From Myxococcota bacterium (GTDB lineage: Bacteria > Myxococcota_A > UBA9160 > UBA6930): 64,000 nucleotides of DNA. The position numbers were made by a program, and so were the translations under genes. The stretch is from contig JANQOX010000023.1 in assembly GCA_028285625.1 (NCBI GenBank), positions 1 to 64,000 on the forward strand. Direction: 5' to 3'. Every line of letters starts with the position of its first letter. Position 1 is the first letter of the stretch. Below the pieces are notes generated by a model. It was not told where the DNA came from. It was given only the letters and a program-made list of their open reading frames with translations, and made no database searches. This document shows, piece by piece, positions 1 to 7,948 of this stretch.

Positions 1-217
<217 letters not shown>

Positions 218-264
218 TTGTGACCTCGTTCGTGTGTTTCGTTGCGACGCCCGGTGGCGGGGTT

Positions 265-341
265 TGGAGCGGGAAACGGGACTCGAACCCGCGACCCCGA
301 GCTTGGAAGGCTCGTGCTCTAGCCAACTGAGCTATTCCCGC
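265..341 (-). tRNA. tRNA-Gly (anticodon TCC)
   Basis: A 77-nt minus-strand cloverleaf has acceptor stem GCGGGAA/TTCCCGC, anticodon loop CTTCCAA (TCC, glycine) and T loop GGTTCGAGTCC, with CCA encoded. It is third in the tRNA series leading into tuf and matches the position of glyT in the E. coli operon. Confidence 0.97.
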
Positions 342-384
342 CCGAACGTTCTGTGCGCCTTGCGCGTTCTGTACGCCTTGCGGG

Positions 385-469
385 TGGTGGAGAGGGGAGG
401 ATTCGAACCTCCGAAGGCTAAGCCAGCAGATTTACAGTCTGCCCCGTTTGACCGCTTCGGTACCTCTCC
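385..469 (-). tRNA. tRNA-Tyr (anticodon GTA)
   Basis: An 85-nt class II tRNA on the minus strand, with acceptor stem GGAGAGG/CCTCTCC, anticodon loop CTGTAAA (GTA, tyrosine), a long variable arm and encoded CCA. Its position corresponds to tyrU in the E. coli thrU-tyrU-glyT-thrT-tufB operon. Confidence 0.97.
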
Positions 470-823
470 AGACCCGTGGTCGTCCTTCGTGTTCCTCGTG
501 TGAGCTGCTCGCCGGGTCGTGCCCGTTCGCGAGCCGTTCCGTCTTGTTGGGTCGAGTCACCCGGTAGGTGATTCGCAGAGTGAAGGGCACCATCCCGTCG
601 CTTCGTCTCGGTTGCATGTCGAGACGACGCCGGTCGCGGTACCCATGGATGGATCGTGATGTGCAGCAGACGCGCCCTTCGTTCTCGTCTGCCTGGGGAT
701 CGAGTGTTCTGGAGTCGTGATGGATCCGGCCGTGCCGTGGTGCGCTGTTGCTGGACGCTTCGATCGAGCGTGTCGAAGTGGGTCCTTTGCTCGCGAGCTC
801 CACACCTCGAAACGCCGCAGGAG
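470..823. other. 354-nt spacer inside the tRNA-tuf cluster
   Basis: This stretch separates tRNA-Thr(TGT) from tRNA-Tyr; the other tRNAs in the cluster are only about 45 nt apart. I find no tRNA and no credible protein: open frames here run through the flanking tRNA genes and have no recognisable domain. It may hold a promoter or processing signals, but no clear -35/-10 pair or terminator is visible. Confidence 0.5.
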
Positions 824-899
824 TGGAGCTGGCGAGGGGACTCGAACCCTTAACCTGCGGATTACAAATCCGCCGCTCTACCAGTTGAGCTACGCCAGC
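824..899 (-). tRNA. tRNA-Thr (anticodon TGT)
   Basis: A 76-nt minus-strand cloverleaf with acceptor stem GCTGGCG/CGCCAGC, anticodon loop TTTGTAA (TGT, threonine), T loop GGTTCGAGTCC and encoded CCA. It is the first tRNA of the series and corresponds by position to thrU of E. coli. rlmB ends 57 nt upstream on the same strand. Confidence 0.96.
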
Positions 900-956
900 A
901 GGGGCCGATCGAGCGCCGATGATAGGGGCTGTCCCTCGGGCGGGCAAGCGCACCGC

Positions 957-1790
957 TCAAGCATTTCGGGCACTTGCGGGCGTAGTGACCGGTGCCCCCT
1001 CCCCTGCCCCCTCGGGGTGTTTCGCCCACCGCGCGGCCTCGAAGAGCAGCACCGCCGCGGCGGCGGCGACGTTGAGCGAAGCCACCCGCCCGGCCATCGG
1101 GATGCGGACCCGATGGTCGAGCAGCCGGGCCACGCCCGGGCGGATGCCCCGGCCCTCGGCTCCCAGCACCAGGCCGAGGTCACCCTCCCAGGTCCGGCGC
1201 GGCACTTCGAACAGACTGGGCGCATCCTCCGCGTCCGCGCCGATCAGCCAGAAACCCGCATCGCGCAGACTGCGGAGCGCCCGTGCCAGGTTCGGCACAC
1301 GTGCGACCGGAAGGTGCTCGAGGGCCCCCGCGCTGGCGCGTACGGCGGCCGCGGACAGCGGCGCCGCCCTTCGCTCGGCCAGCAGCAGGCCGATCGCGCC
1401 ACTACCTTCCGCGGCTCGGGCCACGGCGCCGAGGTTCTGGGGGTCTTCCACCCCATTCAGAATCACGAGCCGGCGATTCCCGGGAGCGCCGCCATCGCCA
1501 GATCCGCCCGTACGGGCCCGGATCAGATCCTCGAGGCCCAGCTCGGGCAGCGGCCCGGCGTCGAGCACCAGACCCTGATCACGTACTCCCGGCGCGAGAC
1601 CCTGGCGCAGCGCGTCGGCTGCCATCTCTTGGACCGGAATTCCGGCCCCATCCGCCAGGGCGCGCAGCTCGCCGAGACCGGCGTGGCGAAGCCCCTGCCG
1701 GACCCGCAGCCCGAAGAGCTTGCGGCGCCCGGCGCGCAGCGCCTCCGCGACCGCGTGGTAACCGGCGATGTGCTCCGTCGCGGCGGCCAT
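957..1790 (-). CDS. rlmB: 23S rRNA 2'-O-methyltransferase RlmB (TrmH/SPOUT family)
   Basis: A 277-residue SpoU-family enzyme, expected to methylate the 2'-O of a guanosine in 23S rRNA (G2251 in E. coli) using S-adenosylmethionine. The N-terminal substrate-binding domain starts IAGYHAVAEAL. The SPOUT knot motifs are all visible: NGVEDPQNLGAVARAAEGSG near residue 112, LVLGAEGRGI near 208, and IPMAGRVASLNVAAAAAVLLFE near 230, whose Ser-Leu-Asn is the family hallmark. It reads leftward into the tRNA-tuf cluster. The last ~20 residues are low-complexity. RlmB is the best fit; other TrmH-family rRNA or tRNA methylases cannot be fully excluded. Confidence 0.88.
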   Translation of the reverse strand: MAAATEHIAGYHAVAEALRAGRRKLFGLRVRQGLRHAGLGELRALADGAGIPVQEMAADALRQGLAPGVRDQGLVLDAGPLPELGLEDLIRARTGGSGDGGAPGNRRLVILNGVEDPQNLGAVARAAEGSGAIGLLLAERRAAPLSAAAVRASAGALEHLPVARVPNLARALRSLRDAGFWLIGADAEDAPSLFEVPRRTWEGDLGLVLGAEGRGIRPGVARLLDHRVRIPMAGRVASLNVAAAAAVLLFEAARWAKHPEGAGEGAPVTTPASARNA

Positions 1791-1867
1791 GGGCCCAGTG
1801 TGCCGCAGCGCGGCGAGACCGCCCGAACGCCCCGGCCGAAGCGGCGCCGAACCGGCAGCGCCCCGGC

Positions 1868-3007
1868 CTAGCCCCGTGCCTCGCGTGCCCCCGGCAGCTG
1901 GGCCAGGACCCGCTCCGGCTGGGAGATCGCCGGGTGGTTCTTGACCTCGAACTCCAGGTAGGAGACCAGCTCGCTCAGGGCCTCGCCGAGCATCGCCGCC
2001 GCATCCCCGGGCACCTGCCGCGCGCGCTCCGACAGCACCGAGGGGTCGAGCTCGCCCGCGGCGCCCAGACTCAGACCCGTGAGCAGGGCGGGAAAGTGCG
2101 CCGTCACGTCATCGAGTACCTGCGCCAGACGCTCCTGGACTCGCGCCCGGCCCCCTTCGGCCGCGGCCAGGGCCGCCACGAGGCCGTGCACCCGGTCGGC
2201 GCCACGCCGGGCCACGCCCACGAGGTCGGGCCCCCGCTCCGCACCGTCGTACGTCAGGCTGTGGTCGAGCTTCACCGCTCCGACCAGTCGCAGCAGCTGC
2301 ACACTGCGCGCCGCCGACTCGCGGGACAGTCCGAGCTGGACGCGGACGTCGTCGAAGTGGGCGCCCGCGCCCAGGGCGTCGGCGAAGGCCTGCTCGGCCC
2401 CGGCGAGATCACCCTGGAAGCGTTCGCCGGCCACCAGCCGAACCCTTGGATCGTCGAGGACCTCGAGAAAGCGCTGCAACTCGGCGCGACGGCGGAGCCC
2501 CTCGCTCACCAGCCGCGAGGTCTCGAGGGCCAGGCGCACCACGTTCTCGGGCTCGCCCGCATGGGTCGCGAAGCGCACCTCGCCCCCGGGATAGGCGAAC
2601 AGGGAGCGCACGATCTCCTCGACCTGGTGGCGCACACCATTCCACAGCTCGCGGGGCGTCAGGTAGCCGCGCTGGACCAGCACCTTTCCGAAACGCGCGG
2701 GAGGGCGGAAGTGCCGCTCGGCATCGCGCAGCTGGGACAGCCGCAGCCCGCCTGCGCGCACCAGACAGTCGCCGAGGCGGTCTGCCTCCTGATTCGAGAT
2801 GGCAAACACCACCTCGCCCCGCTTCAACCAGACGGCCTTGCAGTGCTCCTCGTACCGAAACGACAGCCGCCCCGTGAGGCCCGCTCCGTGGATCGCCCCG
2901 AGCGCATCGGCCAGGGGAAAGGTCTCGACATCGGCCCGCAGGACCTCCCGGCCGCGCTCCGCATCCCCGTCGTCGCCTGCCGATCGCGCGCCTGCCTCGC
3001 TGCCCAT
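1868..3007 (-). CDS. DUF4388 (PATAN-like) domain protein
   Basis: A 379-residue cytoplasmic protein with no signal peptide or membrane span. Residues about 25-170 resemble DUF4388/PATAN domains: FPLADALGAIHGAGLTGRLSF, then a strand with KAVWLKRGEVVFAISNQ, a helical part (GDCLVRAGG, FGKVLVQRGYLTPRELW) and a closing EIVRSLFAYPGGEVRF. These domains occur in delta-proteobacterial and cyanobacterial signalling proteins, often alone or with response regulators. The C-terminal half is helical, with no identified catalytic motif. The divergent neighbour carries a PilZ domain, so a regulatory or motility-related role is possible but unproven. Confidence 0.75.
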   Translation of the reverse strand: MGSEAGARSAGDDGDAERGREVLRADVETFPLADALGAIHGAGLTGRLSFRYEEHCKAVWLKRGEVVFAISNQEADRLGDCLVRAGGLRLSQLRDAERHFRPPARFGKVLVQRGYLTPRELWNGVRHQVEEIVRSLFAYPGGEVRFATHAGEPENVVRLALETSRLVSEGLRRRAELQRFLEVLDDPRVRLVAGERFQGDLAGAEQAFADALGAGAHFDDVRVQLGLSRESAARSVQLLRLVGAVKLDHSLTYDGAERGPDLVGVARRGADRVHGLVAALAAAEGGRARVQERLAQVLDDVTAHFPALLTGLSLGAAGELDPSVLSERARQVPGDAAAMLGEALSELVSYLEFEVKNHPAISQPERVLAQLPGAREARG

Positions 3008-3165
3008 CCCGCGTCCCCCCGCGCAGCCTCATCGACCCCGGCCGGGCGGGCCTTGAGGCCCACGCGGGGACGCGGGGTTCCCGCCCCCCCCTGCTCGCGG
3101 CCTGCGCTCAAGCTGCGGGGCGCTGGATGCCGATGAGTGGGGGGCAACCGGACGGGGGGGATCCC

Positions 3166-3675
3166 ATGAGCGAAGAGCACGAGCCGCAAACGCCGGCGTC
3201 CGACGAAGACGACGGGCGGCCCATGCGCCGGCACGAACGCGTATCGGTCCACGTTCCGGTGCGCGTCTCCACCATCGACCCCGAGCACGACACCCGGACG
3301 GGCCGGCCCTATTTTCGGGCCAGCCGCGAGACCTGCGCCAATCTGTCGGCGGGTGGCGCCTTCATCCGCACGACCGACCCGCTCTCGCCCGGCCGCCGCA
3401 TCCTGATCGAAATCCACGTGCCGGAGTCGGAGCCGATCGAGGCGATCGGCCGCGTCGCCTGGAGCAAGACCGTGCTCGCCCCGGGCGGTGGGCAGGAGGA
3501 AGCCGGTGTCGGGGTCGAGTTCGTGGGAGGGGGCGACGAAGCGGCCACCGCCCTCGAGCGCCACCTGGAGCGCGTCGGGCAGCCCGAGGAAGACCCGGGC
3601 GGACGCCACGAGCACGGCGCCCCACCGTCGGCAGAAACGCAGCCCGCAGCCGATACGCAACGCCGAACCCGCTAG
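3166..3675 (+). CDS. PilZ domain protein
   Basis: A 169-residue protein with one PilZ domain spanning about residues 20-120. The bipartite c-di-GMP-binding signature is present: RRHER near the start of the domain and NLSAGGAF about 35 residues later, matching the RxxxR and [D/N]xSxxG pattern. The rest resembles the short delta-proteobacterial PilZ family, with ILIEIHVPE, EAIGRVAWSK and GVGVEF strands. The C-terminal ~50 residues are polar and low-complexity. The ATG at 3166 was chosen because a G-rich ribosome-binding site precedes it; an in-frame ATG 13 codons upstream is possible. It probably binds c-di-GMP as an adaptor; its partner is unknown. Confidence 0.85.
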   Translation: MSEEHEPQTPASDEDDGRPMRRHERVSVHVPVRVSTIDPEHDTRTGRPYFRASRETCANLSAGGAFIRTTDPLSPGRRILIEIHVPESEPIEAIGRVAWSKTVLAPGGGQEEAGVGVEFVGGGDEAATALERHLERVGQPEEDPGGRHEHGAPPSAETQPAADTQRRTR

Positions 3676-3709
3676 GGACACGCCGTACAGGCGGTATGCT
3701 CCCCGGGTC

Positions 3710-4012
3710 ATGACCGCCCCCGGCAGCTACCGCAAGATCAGCCGCAACCGCTCTTTCGAGGCCTACCTCGACCCCGGAACCCGCGCAGCGCGCCGGGTCG
3801 AGCGGATCCTCGACTCGTTGCGCCGTCAGATCACGGACCAGGACTGCTCGGTGCGCGTGCGCCAGGTGATCTCCGAACCCCAGGCGCTCTACCGACTGGA
3901 GATCGAGACCGAAGAACTCGCGGTCCAACGCACCACGCTGCTCTCGGGCGACGCGCTCGACGTGCTGCTCGAAGCGGAGGAAGTGCGCGCGCGCGTCCGC
4001 GTGCCTGGCTGA
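3710..4012 (+). CDS. Hypothetical protein, 100 residues
   Basis: A small soluble protein starting MTAPGSYRKISRNRSFEAYL. The middle is helical (RRVERILDSLRRQI) and is followed by alternating strands (VRVRQVISE, LYRLEIETEEL, TTLLSGDALDVLLE). There are no cysteines beyond one, no signal peptide and no known motif. It follows the PilZ gene by 34 nt on the same strand and may be cotranscribed. I do not recognise the family. Confidence 0.6.
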   Translation: MTAPGSYRKISRNRSFEAYLDPGTRAARRVERILDSLRRQITDQDCSVRVRQVISEPQALYRLEIETEELAVQRTTLLSGDALDVLLEAEEVRARVRVPG

Positions 4013-4054
4013 TCGGCCGTCGCGAAGACCTGCGCCGGATGCAGTCGGCCGGGG

Positions 4055-4137
4055 TACCCGGGGCAGGACTCGAACCTGCACGGCCGAAGCCAGGCGATTT
4101 TAAGTCGCCCGCGTCTAACCAGTTCCGCCACCCGGGC
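4055..4137 (-). tRNA. tRNA-Leu (anticodon TAA)
   Basis: A class II cloverleaf on the minus strand. The acceptor is GCCCGGG paired with CCCGGGT (a G-U closing pair), the anticodon loop CTTAAAA gives TAA (leucine, UUA/UUG), and there is a long variable arm and a T arm GCAGGTTCGAGTCCTGC. The bases after the discriminator A read CCC, so CCA is not encoded here, unlike the other five tRNA genes in the window. It stands alone, antisense to its flanking genes. Confidence 0.95.
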
Positions 4138-4168
4138 TCTGGCCGAGCCAGGATACCGAAGGGAAGGC

Positions 4169-4954
4169 ATGTTCCACGGGAAGAAGATCGTCGTCGTGAT
4201 GCCCGCGTACAACGCGGCCCAGACGCTCGAGCGGACCTACCGCGAGGTTCCCCTCGACATCGTGGACGAGGTCGTCGTGACCGACGATGCCAGCCCCGAC
4301 GACACCGCCATCGTGGCGCGCGAACTCGGCCTGCGGACGCTCGTGCACGAGCGCAACCGGGGCTACGGAGGCAACCAGAAGACCTGCTACGCCGAAGCGC
4401 TGCGCCTGGGCGCGGACGTCGTCGTGATGCTGCACCCCGATTACCAGTACACGCCCAAGCTGATCGCCCCGATGGTGGGGATGATCACGGACGGCCCCTA
4501 CGACGTGGTGATCGGCTCGCGCATCCTCGGGGGCACGGCACGCCGCGGGGGCATGCCCGCCTACAAGTACGTCGCGAACCGCTTTCTCACCCTCACGCAG
4601 AACCTGCTTCTCGGCGCCAAGCTCTCCGAGTACCACACCGGCTACCGGGCGTTCTCGCGCGAGGTCCTCGAGTCGCTGCCGCTGGCCGAGAACTCCGACG
4701 ACTTCGTGTTCGACAACCAGATGCTGGCGCAGATCCTGTACCGGGGCTTCGAGGTGGGCGAAGTGAGCTGCCCGACGGCGTACTTCGAGGAAGCCTCGTC
4801 GATCAACTTCCAACGCTCGGTCACGTACGGCCTCGGCGTGCTTCGGACATCGCTCCAGGTCTGGGCGCAGCGGCGAGGGCTCGCCCGATACGCCTTCCTC
4901 GCCGACGAGGGACGGCTGCTCCAGACGGAGGGCTCGACGCCCGCTCCCGAATAG
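4169..4954 (+). CDS. Family 2 glycosyltransferase (polyprenyl-phosphate sugar transferase type)
   Basis: A 261-residue GT-A glycosyltransferase. It shows the GT2 nucleotide-binding start [14 protein letters not shown], the DD metal-site region [12 protein letters not shown], then [16 protein letters not shown] and [13 protein letters not shown], the pattern of dolichol/undecaprenyl-phosphate mannosyl- or glucosyltransferase-like enzymes. There are no membrane spans, so it is probably peripheral and uses an NDP-sugar donor. A GAAGGGAAGG ribosome-binding site precedes the ATG. No polysaccharide genes flank it, so the acceptor is unknown. It converges with hsp20. Confidence 0.88.
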   Translation: MFHGKKIVVVMPAYNAAQTLERTYREVPLDIVDEVVVTDDASPDDTAIVARELGLRTLVHERNRGYGGNQKTCYAEALRLGADVVVMLHPDYQYTPKLIAPMVGMITDGPYDVVIGSRILGGTARRGGMPAYKYVANRFLTLTQNLLLGAKLSEYHTGYRAFSREVLESLPLAENSDDFVFDNQMLAQILYRGFEVGEVSCPTAYFEEASSINFQRSVTYGLGVLRTSLQVWAQRRGLARYAFLADEGRLLQTEGSTPAPE

Positions 4955-4976
4955 GCGGGCGTCGGGGCGGGCTGGC

Positions 4977-5028
4977 GGTACCGCGCCGGCCGGGCCTCGT
5001 ACCGGGCGGGTACCGCGCGGGCCGGGCC
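4977..5028. repeat. Two 20-bp direct repeats at a convergent gene junction
   Basis: GGTACCGCGCCGGCCGGGCC at 4977-4996 recurs at 5009-5028 with two mismatches, a period of 32. The pair fills the gap between the stop of the glycosyltransferase and the stop of hsp20. The sequence is also GC-palindromic in parts and might act as a terminator, but there is no T tract. Confidence 0.7.
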
Positions 5029-5484
5029 CTAGTGCACGTCCACCGGGATCTGGCGCGGCCGCAGCCTCTCGGCCTTGGGGACGCGCACCCGCAGGACGCC
5101 GTCCCTGAAGCTCGCCTCGATGGCATCGACGTCCACGTCGTCCTGGAAGGCGAGCTTGCGGGCGTAGCCGCTGCTCGAGCGCTCACGGCGGACCACTCGG
5201 CGTACCGGTCGGGCCTCGCCTTCCTCGGGCTCGGAAGCGGACGGGGCGGCCTCCGGCGGCGCCGCGACCTCGGCACGGATCTCCAGCACGCCCTCTTCGA
5301 ACGCAACGTCGATGGTCTCGCGCGAGGCGCCCGGCAGATCAGCCAGGATCTCGTAGTGCTCCGGGGTCTCGGCCACGTCGACCGGCGGGCGGCGCCGGGC
5401 CGGCTCGGTGCGGGCGGCTCGGTGGAGATCGGAAGAGCCGCGGCCGAACAGGCGGTGGGCGGGATGCAGGGTGTGGACTCGCAT
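5029..5484 (-). CDS. Hsp20/alpha-crystallin small heat-shock protein
   Basis: A 151-residue ATP-independent holdase chaperone. The alpha-crystallin domain spans roughly residues 40-145: PVDVAETPEHYEILADLPGA, then TIDVAFEEGVLEIRAEV, and the closing ASFRDGVLRVRVPKAE, which carries the family G-V-L motif. A ~25-residue acidic, alanine-rich insert separates the two halves of the sandwich. The C-terminus RQIPVDVH contains the I-x-V oligomerisation tail. The ATG at 5484 was chosen because AAAGGAG sits at ideal spacing before it; an ATG 11 codons upstream lacks this. No CIRCE or clear sigma-32 promoter was found in the upstream gap. Confidence 0.92.
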   Translation of the reverse strand: MRVHTLHPAHRLFGRGSSDLHRAARTEPARRRPPVDVAETPEHYEILADLPGASRETIDVAFEEGVLEIRAEVAAPPEAAPSASEPEEGEARPVRRVVRRERSSSGYARKLAFQDDVDVDAIEASFRDGVLRVRVPKAERLRPRQIPVDVH

Positions 5485-5493
5485 GGATGGGGT

Positions 5494-5500
5494 CTCCTTT
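5494..5500 (-). promoter_or_regulatory. Ribosome-binding site that decides the hsp20 start
   Basis: AAAGGAG on the minus strand lies 9 nt before the ATG at 5484 and inside the longer alternative reading, supporting the shorter protein. Confidence 0.7.
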
Positions 5501-5780
5501 CGCGGAAACCTCTGCACGGAACGGACGCCGTCAATGAGGCCTGCCCCCGCGGGGGTCCCGACCCTCCGTTAAGCCGAGAATTTCCGAACCCTTCCTGGAT
5601 CTGACGGTCACTCACCCTCCGAGCCTCCTGGGGGTTCGCTCGCCATTTCGCGGGCATTGCCCTGGGTGGGTCCGAAGGAGCCCGCAGTGGTTGCCCGCGG
5701 AGCAGGCCGATGAGAGCATCAGCGCTTCACCGGAGCGTGATTTGGTCTGGGCGCAGCTCGAGCAGGCTGGGGATTCCCGC

Positions 5781-7448
5781 GTGGCCGCCCAGTGCGGGCG
5801 CCCGCGCGGTCGCCCCTGGCGTGGCATCGGCCCCCCCTCCCAGGGCCTCGTGCTCCTGCTCGTGCTCGTCCTGCTCGCCGCGCCGGCCCATGCCGACCGC
5901 GCGCGCGGGCTCGCCCTCGCGCGCGAAGGGCGCTGCCAGGCGGCGCTTCTCGAACTGCGCGACCGGGTGGCCGACGCCCCCGACGACGCCGAGGCCTGGC
6001 TCGTGATCGGGACCTGCGAGAGCCGCCTCGGTCGCTATGCGCCCTCCGTCGAAGCGCTGCTGCGCGCGCGCTCGCTCGCGCCGGAGCTGCCGGAGGTGGA
6101 CCTGCGACTGGGGATCGCCCACTTCCACCTCGGCCAGATCGAGGAGGCCACCCAAGACCTCGAGCGGGCGGGCCGCAAGCGCGTGTCGTCGGAGCTGCTG
6201 CTCTACCGCGGCTTGATCCAGCTCGAAGGTGCCGAAGACGATCACGGCTGGAGCGAGGCCGCCCGCGCGCTCGAGGCTGCCCGTCGCGCAGGTCCGGATC
6301 AGGTCGAACCCGTTGCGTCGTACTACGCCGGCGTGGCTTGGAGTCGCGCCCACGAAGAAGAACGTGCACGCGAGGCGCTCGAGCGCGTGGTCGAAGGCTG
6401 GCCCGACAGCCGATTCGCGCCGCAGGCGCTCGCCGCACTCGACAAGATGGAGCGGCGGCGCTTCTTCGCACGGGTGGAGGGCGCCTTCGAGTACGACGAC
6501 AACGTCGTGCTCCGGGGGGCAGGCGTCGCCCTGCCGAGCGAGATCTCCGACGAACGCGACGTGCGAGCGGCATGGACGGTGGACGTCGGCGGCTCGCTCT
6601 TCGAAGGCGAAGACTACCGGCTCGGCGGACGCTTCGTCTACAGTGGACGCGCGCACCGCGACCTCACCGGCTTCGACTCCCACTATCCGAGCCTCTCGCT
6701 GTGGATCGACCGCGAACTGTCGCCCGAGAGCCTGCTGCGGTTCCAGTACGTGTTCGGCTACGCGTGGGTGGACGGCGACCCCTTCGCCTCCACCCACCGC
6801 GCCCTCGCCTACTGGATTCGCGACTTCGAACGCCTGGGCACCACGACGGCGAGCGCAGAGTTCTTCACGGAGAACTACCGCTTCTCCAACGAGGACGTGC
6901 CGGATGGCCCCGGGCAGGTCGGCGCACCCTGCCTCTCGCCGAGCGACGTACTCTGCGCGCCGCCGGGCATCGACGAGAGTCACGAGCGCAACCGCGATGG
7001 ACACGGCGTGCGGCTGCGCCTGGAGCAGGTGGTGAGGCCCGGGCCCGTGGGGCTCGAGTTTCGCGGCGGTCTCGAGGGAATGCGATTCTCGGCGCGCGGC
7101 AGCGAGTACACCTTCACCGGCGGTGCAGCCTTCCTCGGCGCGTACGTTCCGCTTCCGCTGGCCTTCGGCCTGCGCGTGGACACGCGCCTCGGCTACCGCC
7201 CCTACCGGTACGCGACTACCTTCCCCGCGACGACCGGCCTGGTCGCCGGTCGCCAGTACGGACTCCCGGAGCGACGGCGCCGGGAGACCACCTTCATCGG
7301 TGAACTCGCGCTGGAGAGGCCCATCGGCCGCAACGTCCTGGTCGGCGTCCGCTGGCGCTACGTCCGCAACAAGTCGAGCGAGGACGTGTTCGACTACCGC
7401 CAGAACGTCGTGGGCGCCTACGTGTCGTTCGCGCTGGGAGGGGGCTAG
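5781..7448 (+). CDS. TPR-containing outer-membrane beta-barrel protein (SLAM-like architecture)
   Basis: About 555 residues. A hydrophobic stretch GLVLLLVLVLLAAPAHA near the N-terminus looks like a signal peptide. It is followed by tetratricopeptide-like repeats over about 190 residues (ALAREGRCQAALLEL, AWLVIGTCESRLGRY, VDLRLGIAHFHLGQI). The C-terminal ~330 residues alternate short aromatic-rich strands (FEYDDNVVLRG, GGRFVYSGRAHRD, LLRFQYVFGYAWVDGD) and end in YVSFALGGG, as expected for a barrel. TPR-plus-barrel is the layout of surface lipoprotein assembly modifiers (type XI secretion), but sequence-level membership is not shown. The GTG start was chosen because the upstream ATG at 5691 would give an overlong N-region. 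It abuts the next gene directly. Confidence 0.72.
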   Translation: MAAQCGRPRGRPWRGIGPPSQGLVLLLVLVLLAAPAHADRARGLALAREGRCQAALLELRDRVADAPDDAEAWLVIGTCESRLGRYAPSVEALLRARSLAPELPEVDLRLGIAHFHLGQIEEATQDLERAGRKRVSSELLLYRGLIQLEGAEDDHGWSEAARALEAARRAGPDQVEPVASYYAGVAWSRAHEEERAREALERVVEGWPDSRFAPQALAALDKMERRRFFARVEGAFEYDDNVVLRGAGVALPSEISDERDVRAAWTVDVGGSLFEGEDYRLGGRFVYSGRAHRDLTGFDSHYPSLSLWIDRELSPESLLRFQYVFGYAWVDGDPFASTHRALAYWIRDFERLGTTTASAEFFTENYRFSNEDVPDGPGQVGAPCLSPSDVLCAPPGIDESHERNRDGHGVRLRLEQVVRPGPVGLEFRGGLEGMRFSARGSEYTFTGGAAFLGAYVPLPLAFGLRVDTRLGYRPYRYATTFPATTGLVAGRQYGLPERRRRETTFIGELALERPIGRNVLVGVRWRYVRNKSSEDVFDYRQNVVGAYVSFALGGG

Positions 7449-7910
7449 ATGAATCGCCAGCAACGTGCAGGAACCGCGCTCGTGCTCGGCTGCGCCGTGG
7501 CGCTGCTGGCCAGGGCGCCGGCCGGTGCCGCCGACGAGCGCAACCTGCCCGACGGCTCGGTCGCACCGCCGGGCGTCTGCGCCGAAGTCGACGCCGAGCG
7601 GCTCGCCCTCGGACCTCTGTCTCCGAGGATCGTGACCGAGGGGGCCGCCGGTGCGCCGCGCCTGCGTTTCGCTCCAGGCGCGGTCGCGGCAAACCTTCCC
7701 ACCGGCATGAGCGCGCCGCCGCCGTCGTCACCGGGCTTCCCGGGCCCCGGCCCCTGCGACTCGCCCGGCTCGGGATGCCTGGGCGTGGTCCTGATTCCCG
7801 ACCCGGTGCCGCCGGCCTCGGTGCCGACCCGTCCGGGCACGGGAACGACCGGCGGCGTGGTCGTCCCTCCCCCGGGCAGCACCTGTGGCGGGCCCGGGTT
7901 CCCCTGCTGA
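7449..7910 (+). CDS. Small secreted Pro/Gly/Cys-rich protein
   Basis: 153 residues, unknown family. A clear signal peptide (GTALVLGCAVALLARAPAGAA) is followed by a short ordered region and then a Pro/Gly/Ser-rich tail with paired cysteines (GPCDSPGSGCLG, STCGGPGFPC) ending on a terminal Cys. The ATG starts on the base after the TAG of the TPR-barrel gene, so translation is likely coupled. By position it is a candidate partner or cargo of the barrel. No enzymatic motif is seen, and the Cys pairs may form disulfides in the periplasm or outside the cell. Confidence 0.7.
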   Translation: MNRQQRAGTALVLGCAVALLARAPAGAADERNLPDGSVAPPGVCAEVDAERLALGPLSPRIVTEGAAGAPRLRFAPGAVAANLPTGMSAPPPSSPGFPGPGPCDSPGSGCLGVVLIPDPVPPASVPTRPGTGTTGGVVVPPPGSTCGGPGFPC

Positions 7911-7948
7911 GGACATGGCATGAACGCCTACTCGAAAGGACTGGCATC

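Noticed and set aside
432-953. Open frames across the tRNA cluster
   Set aside because: They read through tRNA genes and have no recognisable protein sequence.
5485-5690. CIRCE or sigma-32 promoter for hsp20
   Set aside because: No TTAGCACTC/GAGTGCTAA repeat is present and -35/-10 matches are too weak to report.
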